DNA of 35,324 nucleotides. Source: Nitrospirota bacterium (GTDB lineage: Bacteria > Nitrospirota > Thermodesulfovibrionia > Thermodesulfovibrionales > UBA6898). Made by a program: the position numbers and the translations under genes. The first letter of the stretch is position 1. The number at the start of each line of letters is the position of its first letter. Positions 8,084-17,437 of the stretch are shown here, piece by piece. A model generated the notes under the pieces. It saw nothing but the letters and a program-made list of their open reading frames with translations, did no database searches and was not told the DNA's origin. The stretch lies in contig SCQH01000046.1 in the NCBI GenBank assembly GCA_004321925.1, positions 1 through 35,324 of the forward strand, written 5' to 3'.

Positions 8084-8149
8084 CAATCTGTTAGCGCGCG
8101 GAACGACATAAATAAAGCCGGCCGTTCCTGTCTGCCGCAGATTGACCGT

Positions 8150-9223
8150 ATGAAAGAACTCGAAAAACTCAGAAAAAATATCGACGGGACCGACGATGAG
8201 ATCCTCAAGCTCCTCAATAAGCGGGCGGGGTATGTCCTTGAGGTGGGCAATATCAAACGCGCCAGCAGGGTCAAGTTCTACCGACCCGACCGTGAACGCA
8301 GGATCCTCGAGCGGCTGACCCGGGACAACAGCGGACCTTTCCCCAACGATGCCCTGCGGGCGATCTACCGCGAGATACTCTCGGCCTCGCTCTCACTCGA
8401 AGAACCGCTGAAGGTCTCCTGCCTCGGGCCGCTGGCGACCTATACGCATCTGGCCGCCCTGAGGTTCTTCGGCTCCTCTGCCGCCTTTGTGCCGGTCGAC
8501 AGCATACGCAAGGTCTTCGAGAATGTCGAGACGAACAAGGCCGAATACGGCGTCGTCCCGATAGAGAATTCCAACGAAGGCGTGGTGAGCCATACGCTCG
8601 ACATGTTCATCGACTCTGACCTGCAGGTCGTGGCCGAGATCATCCTTGAGATATCTCATAACCTGCTGTCGAAACAGACGGACCGCCGCAAGATCAAGAA
8701 GGTCTACTCCCATCCGCAGGGCCTGGCACAGTGCAGGGCCTGGCTCGAGGCCAATATGCCTGGTGTGCCGGTGGCCGAGTCGACCAGCACTGCCCGCGCA
8801 GCCGAGCTTGCCGCAAAAGAGCCCTATACCGCGGCGATCGCCAGCGAGATCGCTGCCCGCATGTATGACCTCAATATCGTCGAACGCAACATCCAGGACA
8901 GCAGGCGCAATATCACGCGCTTCCTCGTCATCTCGAAAGAGTTCCCTCACCGCACCGGCAATGACAAGACCTCGGTGATGTTTTCGATAAAGCATAAGCC
9001 CGGGACCCTCTATGACGTGCTGCTGCCGTTCAAAAGGGCAAAGATAAACCTGACGAAGATCGAATCCAGGCCATCAAAGCGAAAGGCCTGGGAGTATATA
9101 TTTTTTGTTGATATGGAAGGGCATGTCGAGGACAAGAAGATCAGCAGGGCGATCGACCAGCTTAAGGAAAACTGCCTGTATCTGAAGATCCTCGGATCAT
9201 ACCCCCAGGGGAGGATCCAATGA
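8150..9223 (+). CDS. pheA: Bifunctional chorismate mutase / prephenate dehydratase (P-protein)
   Basis: It converts chorismate to prephenate and then to phenylpyruvate, the phenylalanine branch. The 357 residues hold an AroQ-type chorismate mutase helix bundle (about 1-88, with LRKNIDGTDDEIL and KFYRPDRE). A prephenate dehydratase domain follows (about 89-265), starting GPLATYTH and ending with the catalytic NITRF motif (254-258). The C-terminal ACT domain (about 275-357) contains ESRP (305-308), part of the phenylalanine-binding site, so feedback inhibition is expected. The start ATG 8150 has no strong ribosome binding site. The stop overlaps the hisC start (ATGA). It is the first gene of the aromatic operon. 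Confidence 0.95.
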   Translation: MKELEKLRKNIDGTDDEILKLLNKRAGYVLEVGNIKRASRVKFYRPDRERRILERLTRDNSGPFPNDALRAIYREILSASLSLEEPLKVSCLGPLATYTHLAALRFFGSSAAFVPVDSIRKVFENVETNKAEYGVVPIENSNEGVVSHTLDMFIDSDLQVVAEIILEISHNLLSKQTDRRKIKKVYSHPQGLAQCRAWLEANMPGVPVAESTSTARAAELAAKEPYTAAIASEIAARMYDLNIVERNIQDSRRNITRFLVISKEFPHRTGNDKTSVMFSIKHKPGTLYDVLLPFKRAKINLTKIESRPSKRKAWEYIFFVDMEGHVEDKKISRAIDQLKENCLYLKILGSYPQGRIQ

Positions 9224-10293
9224 TACGACCGCCGGATTATGTGCTTGGCATACAGCCGTATGTACCGGGAAAGCCTTTGGAAGAGCTTGAACGGGAGCTC
9301 GGGATAACCAATTCGATAAAGCTTGCCTCGAACGAGAACCCTGTCGGCCCGTCTCCTGCAGCCATGCAGGTACTCCAGTGCTCCTTTGCCAATATCCACC
9401 GGTACCCTGACGGCGGAGGCTATTACCTGAAACAGGCCCTTGCCAAAAAGCTGTCCGTCGGCGAGGACGAGCTCATACTCGGGAACGGTTCGAACGAGCT
9501 GCTCGATATTGCGGTCAGGACGTTCATGAAGGCCGGGGACGAGGCGGTGATGGCAACCCCTTCCTTTGTCGTGTATGCGATGGCGGTGCAGGCTGTCGGC
9601 GGCAGGCCCGTACAGGTGCCCCTGAAAAATTTTATGCATGACCTTTCTGCCATGGCCGATGCGATCACCCCCGCGACGAAGATCGTCTTTATCGCCAACC
9701 CGAACAACCCCACCGGCACGATCAACCGGATGGATGAGTTCGAACAGCTGATGGAGAGGGTCTCCGACGATGTCCTGGTGATCGTGGATGAGGCGTACTT
9801 CGAATATGTCTCAGACCCCGATTATGCCAACAGCCTGAAATATCTCAGGTCGGACAAGAACGTCCTGGTCCTGAGGACCTTCTCAAAGATATACGGGCTC
9901 GCGGGGATCAGGATAGGGTACGGCATAGGCAGGGCAGAGCTCCTGACCGATATGAACAGGCTCAGGGAGCCGTTCAATACCAACAGCATAGCCCAGAAGG
10001 CCGCCCTTGCCGCACTGGGCGACACCAAGCACGTCCGTCATTCGCGCGACGTGAACAAGGCAGGCAAGAAGTACCTCTATAAGGAGCTGCAGGCCCTCGG
10101 TCTTCCGTATATACCGACCCATGCGAACTTCATCTACATCCCGGTCGAGGATGCGGCGGCGCTCAATGAAGGCCTCCTGAAGAGGGGGGTCATCATCAGA
10201 CCGATGGGACCGAAGGCCATACGGATCACGATAGGCCTGCCCGAGGAAAATAAAAGATGTATCGAGGCGTTGAAGGAAGTGCTGAATGCGTAA
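9220..10293 (+). CDS. hisC: Histidinol-phosphate / aromatic aminotransferase
   Basis: This 357-residue fold-type I PLP aminotransferase is of the HisC type. It has SNENPVGPSP at 37-46, NGSNELLD near 89-96, NPNNPTGT at 160-167, the cofactor Asp190 in VDEAYFEY, Schiff-base Lys223 in FSKIYGLAG and Arg231. HisC enzymes often also transaminate phenylpyruvate, hydroxyphenylpyruvate or prephenate. Sitting between pheA and aroF with no his genes nearby, this copy probably makes Phe and Tyr; that is inferred from context. The ATG overlaps the pheA stop. Confidence 0.88.
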   Translation: MIRPPDYVLGIQPYVPGKPLEELERELGITNSIKLASNENPVGPSPAAMQVLQCSFANIHRYPDGGGYYLKQALAKKLSVGEDELILGNGSNELLDIAVRTFMKAGDEAVMATPSFVVYAMAVQAVGGRPVQVPLKNFMHDLSAMADAITPATKIVFIANPNNPTGTINRMDEFEQLMERVSDDVLVIVDEAYFEYVSDPDYANSLKYLRSDKNVLVLRTFSKIYGLAGIRIGYGIGRAELLTDMNRLREPFNTNSIAQKAALAALGDTKHVRHSRDVNKAGKKYLYKELQALGLPYIPTHANFIYIPVEDAAALNEGLLKRGVIIRPMGPKAIRITIGLPEENKRCIEALKEVLNA

Positions 10294-10312
10294 CGTCCGC
10301 GAGGAGGAATAA

Positions 10313-11338
10313 ATGGATATCATTGTTTTAGGCCACGAGGCGACCGATGAGGATATCAGGCATATCATCAAGAGGCTTGAGAGCTGGGGGCTGAAGATCA
10401 ATCTCTCCCAGGGGACCGAAAGGACGATCATCGGGGTCATCGGCGATACCTCCAAGGTTACCGAGGAGGAAGAGGACTCGATACGGGCAGCCAGCGGTGT
10501 TGAAAATGTCTTCAGGATACTGAAACCCTATAAGCTTGCCAGCCGTGAGTTCAGAAAAGAGACGACGCAGATCGATGTGAGGGGAGTCATCGTCGGAGGT
10601 AAAAAGATCCCGGTGATGGCGGGCCCCTGTGCTGTCGAGAACAGGACCGTCCTTGCCAGCATCGGGGAAAAGGTCAAGGCAGCCGGCGCTTCCTTCCTCA
10701 GGGGCGGCGCTTACAAGCCGCGGACCTCTCCGTATTCCTTCCAGGGGCTTGGCGAGGAGGGCCTGAAGTATCTCGCCGAGGCGCGGGAAAAGACGGGCCT
10801 CCCGATCGTGACCGAGATCATGGACCCGCGGGACCTGGAGATGATCGCGGAATATTCCGACATCATCCAGATAGGCGCTCGCAATATGCAGAACTTCAGG
10901 CTCCTCCTTGAGGTCGGCACGTCGCACAAGCCGGTCCTGCTCAAAAGAGGCCTTTCATCGACCATAAAGGAATGGCTCATGTCCGCTGAATATATCATGT
11001 CGCGGGGCAATCAGAACGTCATGCTCTGCGAACGGGGCATCCGGACCTTTGAGACGGCCACGAGGAATACCCTCGACCTGAGCGCCGTGCCGGTCCTTAA
11101 GCAGCTTACCCATCTCCCTGTGGTCGTTGACCCGAGCCACGGCACCGGCAAACGCGACCTTGTCGCCCCGATGGCCAAGGCCGCTGTCGCTGCAGGGGCT
11201 GACGCCCTCATGATCGAGGTCCATACGAACCCTGAAGATGCCATGTCCGACGGAGACCAGTCCCTGAAACCCGAACAGTTCGAAAAACTGATGAAAGAAC
11301 TGAAGCCTGTGGCAGAGGCAGTCGGAAGAGAGATGTAG
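10313..11338 (+). CDS. aroF: 3-deoxy-7-phosphoheptulonate (DAHP) synthase, class I beta with N-terminal regulatory domain
   Basis: This enzyme commits PEP and erythrose 4-phosphate to the shikimate pathway. The 341 residues have a ferredoxin-like regulatory domain (about 1-75), as in Thermotoga-type enzymes, where it mediates Tyr/Phe feedback. A TIM barrel (about 88-341) follows. Barrel motifs include MAGPCAVEN (metal ligand Cys106), [15 protein letters not shown] (Lys135), [17 protein letters not shown] and [18 protein letters not shown] precedes the ATG. It follows hisC by 19 bases and precedes tyrA by 5. Confidence 0.95.
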   Translation: MDIIVLGHEATDEDIRHIIKRLESWGLKINLSQGTERTIIGVIGDTSKVTEEEEDSIRAASGVENVFRILKPYKLASREFRKETTQIDVRGVIVGGKKIPVMAGPCAVENRTVLASIGEKVKAAGASFLRGGAYKPRTSPYSFQGLGEEGLKYLAEAREKTGLPIVTEIMDPRDLEMIAEYSDIIQIGARNMQNFRLLLEVGTSHKPVLLKRGLSSTIKEWLMSAEYIMSRGNQNVMLCERGIRTFETATRNTLDLSAVPVLKQLTHLPVVVDPSHGTGKRDLVAPMAKAAVAAGADALMIEVHTNPEDAMSDGDQSLKPEQFEKLMKELKPVAEAVGREM

Positions 11339-11343
11339 CCCTG

Positions 11344-12189
11344 ATGTTCCGGAAGGTAGCGGTACTGGGGGTAGGGCTGATCGGGGCATCGTTCTGTCTT
11401 GCAATGAAACAGAAAAAGCTCTGCGCAGCAATAACCGGGTACGGCAGGGACCGGGAGAACCTTCAGAAGGCGCAGCAGAGGGGGATCATTGATGAGTATG
11501 CCTCTGACCCGGCAGACGCCTGCAGGGACGCTGACCTGATCATGCTCTCCGCACCTGTGGGCAGTTTTATCGACCTGGTGCAGAGGTCTTCAGGATCCTT
11601 GAAGCAGGGGGCCCTGGTGACCGACGCAGGCAGCGTCAAGGGATCCCTTGTCAAGGATATCGAGCGCCTCATGCCTGCCGGCGTTTCGTACGTCGGCGGC
11701 CATCCGATCGCGGGCGGTGAACAGTCAGGCATCGGTGCTGCGACGTCCGGCCTCTTTGATGGTGCGAAATGCATCATTACCCCGACAGGGGCCACTGAAA
11801 GGGCCTCCCTCGACAGGATAAAGCAGCTGTGGCAGGACCTCGGGGCTGTCGTGCTGGAGATGGACCCGCAGACGCATGACCGCATATATGCCGCGGTCAG
11901 CCACCTGCCCCACCTGGTCGCCTACGCCATGATGAATACGGTCGCTGACATTGACAAGACATATCTTGAATTCTCGGGCCAGGGGTTCAGGGACATGACG
12001 AGGATCGCCGGCAGCTCTCCGGAACTCTGGAGGGACATCTCCCTGATGAACAGGAACAACCTGATCGAGATGATAGAGGTCTTCCAGCGGAACCTTGAGT
12101 CGATAAGCGCTCACCTGAGGGCCTCTGACCCTGCTTCCCTGGAAATACAGCTTCAGCAGGCCCGTGCACTGAGGGAAAGCCTTGGATAG
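11344..12189 (+). CDS. tyrA: Prephenate dehydrogenase
   Basis: This 281-residue protein oxidises prephenate (or arogenate) to the tyrosine precursor. The NAD(P) motif [11 protein letters not shown] is at residues 7-17. Family motifs [16 protein letters not shown] and [15 protein letters not shown] follow. There is no chorismate mutase or ACT domain, consistent with pheA supplying the mutase in the same operon. The cofactor preference cannot be read securely. It overlaps aroA by 8 bases. Confidence 0.94.
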   Translation: MFRKVAVLGVGLIGASFCLAMKQKKLCAAITGYGRDRENLQKAQQRGIIDEYASDPADACRDADLIMLSAPVGSFIDLVQRSSGSLKQGALVTDAGSVKGSLVKDIERLMPAGVSYVGGHPIAGGEQSGIGAATSGLFDGAKCIITPTGATERASLDRIKQLWQDLGAVVLEMDPQTHDRIYAAVSHLPHLVAYAMMNTVADIDKTYLEFSGQGFRDMTRIAGSSPELWRDISLMNRNNLIEMIEVFQRNLESISAHLRASDPASLEIQLQQARALRESLG

Positions 12190-13471
12190 GATCGAGGTCC
12201 GGGGGACAAAGAGCTTCAGGGGCGAGCTGACCCCGCCGCCCGATAAGTCCATATCGCACCGTGCGGTCATATTCTCGTCCCTTGCCGACGGCACCGGGGT
12301 TGTCAGGAATTTTCTCAGGGCCAAGGACACAGAGAGCAGCATGCATGCCTTCAGGGCCCTCGGGACAGATATCACCGATGAACAGGATACGCTCGTCATA
12401 AAGGGCAGGGGGCTCCACGGCCTGTCAGAGGCGCGTGACGTCATTGATTGCGGCAATTCCGGGACCACGATCAGACTCATCTCCGGGGTCCTTTCGGGTA
12501 ATCCGTTCTTCTCGGTCCTGACCGGGGACGAGTCGCTCAGGAGCAGGCCGATGGCCCGTGTCATAAAGCCGTTGACCCGCATGGGGGCCACGATTATCGG
12601 CCGGGACGACAACCGGTATCCGCCCCTGGCGATCAGGGGAGGCAGGTTGGCGCCTCTGAGCTATGAAATGCCGATGGCGAGCGCACAGGTCAAATCAGCC
12701 CTGCTGCTTGCGGGTCTTTATGCCGACGGGCTGACCGAGATAACCGAACCTGCCCGGTCACGTGATCATACGGAAAGGATGCTGCCTGCTTTCGGCGCTG
12801 CCCTTACGGTCGACGGTCTGAAGGTGAGCATCCAGGGCGGCCGGCCGCTGACCCCGGTGGATATCGTGGTGCCGGGTGATTTCTCCTCTGCAGCCTTCTT
12901 CCTCGTCGCAGCGCTGGTCGTTCCGGGCGCCGAGGTCTATATCAGGAATGTCGGGATGAACCCCACCAGGACCGGACTGCTTGATGTCCTTGGTGCCATG
13001 GGCGCCCGGATAAAGACCGAAAACGTCCGCGAGGTATCAGGGGAGCCCGTTGCCGACCTCTACTGCACCGGAGGCTCTGAGCTCAGGGCCGTTGATATCG
13101 GCGGGGCCACGGTCCCTTCGCTGATCGACGAGTTCCCGGTGCTCTGTGTTGCCGCGGCCCTTGCCGACGGGGTTACGACGATCAGGGGAGCGGAAGAACT
13201 GCGGGTGAAGGAGTCTGACAGGATCAGTGCTATTGCTGCGGAGCTCAGAAAGATGGGCGCTGTCATAGAAGAGTTCCCTGACGGTCTCAGTATCAGGGGG
13301 GCAGAGGCCCTGCTGCCTGCTGAGGTCGACAGTCACGGCGACCACCGGATAGCCATGGCCATGGCGGTTGCCGGGCTGACCACGCAGGGGGTGACGGTCA
13401 TAAACGGGGCGTCCGCGGTCGATATTTCCTTCCCGGGGTTTTTCGGTCTGCTCAGGAAATTCTCTGCATGA
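12182..13471 (+). CDS. aroA: 5-enolpyruvylshikimate-3-phosphate synthase
   Basis: It joins PEP to shikimate 3-phosphate. The 429 residues show PPPDKSISHRAV (Lys22/Ser23), LRAKDTESSM, DCGNSGTTIRL near 89-99, SLRSRPMARV near 118-127, DEFPVLCVAAALADG and DHRIAMAMAVAGL. GNSGTT in place of the enteric GNAGTA suggests a class II-like sequence group, which can affect glyphosate sensitivity. The start is TTG 12182 inside the end of tyrA, with GAGGG upstream. The stop overlaps cmk (ATGA). Confidence 0.95.
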   Translation: MDRIEVRGTKSFRGELTPPPDKSISHRAVIFSSLADGTGVVRNFLRAKDTESSMHAFRALGTDITDEQDTLVIKGRGLHGLSEARDVIDCGNSGTTIRLISGVLSGNPFFSVLTGDESLRSRPMARVIKPLTRMGATIIGRDDNRYPPLAIRGGRLAPLSYEMPMASAQVKSALLLAGLYADGLTEITEPARSRDHTERMLPAFGAALTVDGLKVSIQGGRPLTPVDIVVPGDFSSAAFFLVAALVVPGAEVYIRNVGMNPTRTGLLDVLGAMGARIKTENVREVSGEPVADLYCTGGSELRAVDIGGATVPSLIDEFPVLCVAAALADGVTTIRGAEELRVKESDRISAIAAELRKMGAVIEEFPDGLSIRGAEALLPAEVDSHGDHRIAMAMAVAGLTTQGVTVINGASAVDISFPGFFGLLRKFSA

Positions 13472-14118
13472 AAAAGGTCATAGCCATAGACGGTCCCTCC
13501 GGTGCCGGCAAGAGCACCCTGGCAAGGCTGATCGCACGGGAACTCGGGTTCGATTACCTGGATACCGGTGCCCTCTACCGGGCGGTCGCCCTGCATCTCA
13601 CCAGCCACGGGCTTGAGGAAAACGCGCCGGACGAGGAGATAGAGAAACTGCTCAGGAAGGTCCGGGTTGAGTTCAGGTCCGGCAGGGTCCTCGTCAACGG
13701 GACCGATGTGTCGGAAGAGATACGGACCCCCGAGGCAAGCCACTATGCATCGGTCTTCTCGGCCCGGCAGCCGGTCAGGCAGTACCTGCTGGGTATCCAG
13801 AGAGATGCTGCGGCGCATGCCGACCTTGTTACCGAGGGACGGGACATGACAACGGTCGTCTTCCCCGGCGCCTTCAGGAAGATCTATCTCGATGCCTCGG
13901 TCGAGGAGCGTTGCAGGCGGCGGGAGACAGAGTTCATGGCCCGGGGGGTTGAGGTCAATATGGACCGGCTCCGGCTGGAGATCATCGAGAGGGACGCGCG
14001 GGACTCCGGCAGGGGGATCGCGCCGCTCAGGAAGGCCGGGGATGCCTTTCTGATGGATTCGACCGGCCTGCATATAGATGAGGTCTTCCGGCAGATCATG
14101 GAGTTCATCAGGGAATGA
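13468..14118 (+). CDS. cmk: (d)CMP kinase
   Basis: It phosphorylates CMP and dCMP for nucleotide recycling. The 216 residues begin with the P-loop GPSGAGKST (9-17), followed by FDYLDTGALYRAVAL and VTEGRDMTTVVFPGA, both family signatures. The adjacent order cmk-ispH-rpsA resembles the cmk-rpsA-ihfB linkage in enterobacteria. Its start overlaps the aroA stop. Its stop is followed by a short 12-base tandem repeat leading into ispH. Confidence 0.95.
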   Translation: MKKVIAIDGPSGAGKSTLARLIARELGFDYLDTGALYRAVALHLTSHGLEENAPDEEIEKLLRKVRVEFRSGRVLVNGTDVSEEIRTPEASHYASVFSARQPVRQYLLGIQRDAAAHADLVTEGRDMTTVVFPGAFRKIYLDASVEERCRRRETEFMARGVEVNMDRLRLEIIERDARDSGRGIAPLRKAGDAFLMDSTGLHIDEVFRQIMEFIRE

Positions 14119-14150
14119 TTCGGGGAATGAGTCAGGAAATGATCAGGGGA
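14115..14150 (+). repeat. 12-base tandem repeat at the cmk-ispH junction with a possible 17-codon ORF
   Basis: Three degenerate 12-base units, each starting ATGA and containing GG-A, fill 14115-14150 directly over the cmk stop codon. Read from ATG 14115 they open a 17-codon frame that ends with TAA at 14166-14168 inside ispH. Units of 12 keep ATG and GGGGA spaced regularly, so the repeat supplies the ispH ribosome binding site. Whether the peptide is made is unknown. Confidence 0.45.
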
Positions 14151-14158
14151 GATATGCG

Positions 14159-15019
14159 GTGGAAATAATCACGGCCAAGCGGGCAGGCTTCTGTTTTGGC
14201 GTCAAGAGGGCCATAGACATCACATTCGACATTGCGCAGAAGGACAAACAGGGAGTCTTTACCCTCGGTCCGATCATCCATAATCCGCAGGTCATACAGA
14301 AACTGAAGGATGAGGGCATCTCACCCCTCGAGATCGACGAGGTCGCCGACACGGAGATCAAGGCCCTTATCATCAGGACCCATGGAATACCCTGTCAGCT
14401 GTATGATAATATATCGTCACGCGGCTTCAGGATCATAGACGCGACCTGTCCTTTTGTGAAAAAGGCGCAGGACTATGCACGTCATCTGAGTGAAAGCGGA
14501 TATCAGGTCGTCATTTTAGGGGACAGGGACCACCCGGAGGTCAAGGGCCTGGTCAGTTATGCCGGCAGGGAGGTGATCGTCGTTGATGGGGAGGAACCCC
14601 TGCCGGTGCTTAAGTCAAAGGTCGGGGTAGTGGTCCAGACGACCCAGCCTCTGGAGGCGCTGAAGCGGCTGCTGTCGAAAATTATCGAGCAGGCTAAAGA
14701 GGTTAAGGTTTATAATACCATATGCAATTCAACGGCCCTCAGGCTGAAAGAGACTGAAGAAATGGCCAGGAAGGTCGACGTGATGGTAGTGGTCGGCGGA
14801 AAGAACAGTGCAAACACCACACAACTCGCCCACCTCTGCCGGTCGCTTGATGTCCGCACCTATCATATTGAGACCGCAGATGAGATCGAGGACTCATGGT
14901 TCGACGGTCTGCAGAAGGTCGGCATAACGGCCGGGGCCTCGACCCCTGACTGGATCATTGCGGATGTTGAAAAAAGAATCAGCAGCAGAGGAGGGGTGTC
15001 CCTGAATGGAAAACAATAA
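14159..15019 (+). CDS. ispH: 4-hydroxy-3-methylbut-2-enyl diphosphate reductase
   Basis: The last enzyme of the MEP isoprenoid pathway, a 4Fe-4S reductase. The 286-residue protein has the three cluster cysteines Cys12 (GFCFGVKRA), Cys97 (DATCPFV) and Cys189 (NTICNST). His41, His75 and His125 plus Glu127 (DHPE) shape the substrate pocket. GTG 14159 was chosen because the family start (EIITAKRAGFCFGV) begins there and GGGGAG lies about 8 bases upstream. An upstream in-frame start at 14078 would add an unnatural Ser/Gly-rich tail from the cmk frame. The end overlaps rpsA by 14 bases. In some relatives IspH is fused to S1; here they are separate but overlapping. Confidence 0.95.
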   Translation: MEIITAKRAGFCFGVKRAIDITFDIAQKDKQGVFTLGPIIHNPQVIQKLKDEGISPLEIDEVADTEIKALIIRTHGIPCQLYDNISSRGFRIIDATCPFVKKAQDYARHLSESGYQVVILGDRDHPEVKGLVSYAGREVIVVDGEEPLPVLKSKVGVVVQTTQPLEALKRLLSKIIEQAKEVKVYNTICNSTALRLKETEEMARKVDVMVVVGGKNSANTTQLAHLCRSLDVRTYHIETADEIEDSWFDGLQKVGITAGASTPDWIIADVEKRISSRGGVSLNGKQ

Positions 15020-16583
15020 CAACGAGATGGAACGGCTTTATGCCGAGACCTTCCAGAGCTTCGAGGTGGGTGCGATACTCCCGGGAAGGGTCGTCGGCAT
15101 AAAACAGGACGGGGTTATTGTTGATATCGGATACAAGTCCGAAGGCTTTATCAGGGCGGAGGAATTTACCGAACAGGAATGGAACGCGCTGAAGACGGGC
15201 GACACCATCGAGGTCTATGTCGTCAGCATCCGGGACTCCGAAGGGGTCGTGAACCTCTCGAAGGAGCGCGCCTCGAAGACAAAGATATGGGATGTGCTTG
15301 AGAAGGCTGCCGAAGAGGGCACTTTGGTGAGCGGGGTCATCACCGGCAGGACAAAGGGCGGCATGAACGTTGACCTCGGAGGGGTGGGGGCATTTCTTCC
15401 CGGCTCTCAGATCGATGTGAAGATCGTCACCGACCTGAACTCCCTGATCGGTAAAAAGATGGATTTCAGGGTCTTGAAGATCAACAGCAAGAGGTCGAAC
15501 GTCATCGTGTCCAGGCGGGTCGTTGTTGAGGAGGAGCGCGCCAAACTGAAGGATAAGACCATGGTAAAGGTCACGGAAGGGGCGCTCCTTGAGGGGGTTG
15601 TCAAGAATATTACCGATTATGGGGTCTTTGTGGACCTTGGCGGCATCGACGGCCTCCTGCATATTTCCGACATATCCTGGGGCAGGATAACCCACCCCTC
15701 GGAATTTTTCGTGGTCGGGGATACGGCCGAGGTCGTTGTGCTGAAATACGACGTATCCAGTGAGAGGATCACCCTGGGGTATAAGCAGAAAACTCCCGAT
15801 CCCTGGACAGATGTGGACCTGAAATATCCTGCCGGCAGCACGGTCCGTGGTGTCGTGGTGAGCCTGACCGACTATGGCGCTTTTGTGAAGATCGAGGACG
15901 GGCTCGAAGGCCTGGTGCATATCTCCGAACTGGACTGGTCGCCGAAGATGAAGCATCCTTCGAAGCTGCTTGCGATCGGGGAGACGGTCGAGGCGGTCGT
16001 CCTGAAGGTCGACAAGGGAGACCGCAAACTCTCCCTCAGCATCAAACAGACAAAATCCAGCCCCTGGGAGCTGATCAGCCAGCAGTATGCCGTCGGCCAG
16101 AGGATATCCGGCAAGGTCAAGAGCCTGACGGATTTCGGGGCCTTTATCGGACTGCCTGAAGGGGTTGACGGCCTCCTGCATATCTCGGACCTGTCATGGA
16201 CAAAGCATATCAAACATCCCTCTGAAGTGCTGAAAAAGGGACAGAAGGTCGACGTGGTCATCCTTTCGATCGATACTGCCAGCGAGAAGATGAGCCTCGG
16301 CCTCAAGCAGCTTGAACAGGACCCCTGGATCGAGATGATCCCTTCGCGGTTCACTCTGGGCGATGAGGTGACGGGCAGGGCGCTGAGGCTCACTGACTTC
16401 GGGATCTTTGTGGAGCTCGACGGCGGGGTGGAGGGGCTTGTTTATTCCTCCGAGATCGTGCAGCCGTCGGCTGAAGAGGCCATACGCGAAGGGGAGATGC
16501 TCCATGCGCGCATCATCAAGGTCGATACGGCTGAAAGGAAGATAGGTCTGAGCATGAAGAACCTCAGGAAGGCAGAGGGATGA
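15006..16583 (+). CDS. rpsA: 30S ribosomal protein S1
   Basis: This 525-residue protein has six S1/OB-fold repeats. The two N-terminal, ribosome-anchoring repeats lie at about 20-88 and 104-172. Four RNA-binding repeats lie at about 192-260, 277-347, 364-434 and 450-518. Typical repeat phrases are TDYGVFVDLGGIDGLLHISD, TDYGAFVKI and TDFGAFIGL. It binds mRNA leaders and helps initiation on the 30S subunit. The length is close to the E. coli form, though slightly shorter at the C-terminus. GAGGAGGGG lies upstream of ATG 15006. The stop overlaps the sppA start (ATGA). Confidence 0.96.
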   Translation: MENNNNEMERLYAETFQSFEVGAILPGRVVGIKQDGVIVDIGYKSEGFIRAEEFTEQEWNALKTGDTIEVYVVSIRDSEGVVNLSKERASKTKIWDVLEKAAEEGTLVSGVITGRTKGGMNVDLGGVGAFLPGSQIDVKIVTDLNSLIGKKMDFRVLKINSKRSNVIVSRRVVVEEERAKLKDKTMVKVTEGALLEGVVKNITDYGVFVDLGGIDGLLHISDISWGRITHPSEFFVVGDTAEVVVLKYDVSSERITLGYKQKTPDPWTDVDLKYPAGSTVRGVVVSLTDYGAFVKIEDGLEGLVHISELDWSPKMKHPSKLLAIGETVEAVVLKVDKGDRKLSLSIKQTKSSPWELISQQYAVGQRISGKVKSLTDFGAFIGLPEGVDGLLHISDLSWTKHIKHPSEVLKKGQKVDVVILSIDTASEKMSLGLKQLEQDPWIEMIPSRFTLGDEVTGRALRLTDFGIFVELDGGVEGLVYSSEIVQPSAEEAIREGEMLHARIIKVDTAERKIGLSMKNLRKAEG

Positions 16584-17428
16584 AAAAGGGCTGCCTTATC
16601 ATTACCGGGCTTATGGTCCTGCTCGTGATCATCAGTCTTGTCCTTACCCTGTTCCAGAAGAACCTGTCCCTGAAAAGCAAGATCGCCCTTGTCCGGGTCG
16701 AGGGCCCTATCATTGATTCCAAAGATGTGATCGAGGAGATACGGGACTATACCAGGGACAGATCCATCAAGGCCATTGTTCTGCGGGTAGACAGTCCCGG
16801 GGGGGCGGTCGCTCCTTCCCAGGAGATCTACGCCGAGGTGAAGAAGGCTGTGGCCCGAAAGAAGGTGGTCGTTTCGATGGGGTCTGTCGCTGCATCAGGC
16901 GGATACTACATATCGGCACCTGCCACGAAGATCATGGCCAACCCCGGCACCCTGACCGGATCGATCGGCGTCATCATGGAGATACCGAATGTCGAGGAGC
17001 TCATGAAAAAGATCGGCGTCAGGTCCGAGGTGGTCAAGAGCGGCAGGAACAAGGACGTCGGATCGATGTTCCGTACCATGAAGGAGGAGGACAGGGAACT
17101 CCTGCAGGGGGTGCTTGATAATGTCCATGCCCAGTTTATAAGGGCCGTTGCCGAGGGGAGGAAGATGACCCCCGAAGCCGTCAAGCTGCTTGCAGACGGG
17201 AGGATATTTACCGGCGAGCAGGCGCTCCAGAACGGTCTTATCGACGAGATCGGGACGCTCGATGATGCGGAAAAGGCTGCTGCCAGGCTGGCAGGCCTTC
17301 CCGAAGACTCTGAGGTTGTGACGAAGAAGGAGAAAATGTCCCTGTTTGATCTGTTCAGGGGGAAGATACCGAAGGAGTTCACTGATCTGTTCCCCGCAGT
17401 GAAGATTAAATATCAATATGTGCCTTAA
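16580..17428 (+). CDS. sppA: Signal peptide peptidase SppA (short form)
   Basis: This membrane-anchored serine protease degrades cleaved signal peptides. The 282 residues have one N-terminal membrane segment (about 5-24) and a single catalytic domain, as in the Bacillus type rather than the doubled E. coli form. The Ser/Lys dyad is visible as Ser106 in SVAASGGYYIS and Lys158 in KSGRNKDVGS, 52 residues apart as in the Bacillus enzyme. The oligomerisation and substrate motif DSPGG is at 71-75. It overlaps rpsA and is 9 bases from the IHF gene. Confidence 0.94.
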   Translation: MKKGCLIITGLMVLLVIISLVLTLFQKNLSLKSKIALVRVEGPIIDSKDVIEEIRDYTRDRSIKAIVLRVDSPGGAVAPSQEIYAEVKKAVARKKVVVSMGSVAASGGYYISAPATKIMANPGTLTGSIGVIMEIPNVEELMKKIGVRSEVVKSGRNKDVGSMFRTMKEEDRELLQGVLDNVHAQFIRAVAEGRKMTPEAVKLLADGRIFTGEQALQNGLIDEIGTLDDAEKAAARLAGLPEDSEVVTKKEKMSLFDLFRGKIPKEFTDLFPAVKIKYQYVP

Positions 17429-17437
17429 GGAGGAAGC

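Noticed and set aside
8030-8149. Looked for a Phe/Tyr leader peptide or T-box before pheA
   Set aside because: No Phe- or Tyr-rich short frame, T-box core or terminator hairpin was seen; feedback is more likely at the ACT and ferredoxin-like domains.
14979-16181. 400-codon minus-strand frame opposite rpsA
   Set aside because: Antisense shadow of ribosomal protein S1; no start signal and no recognisable domain.
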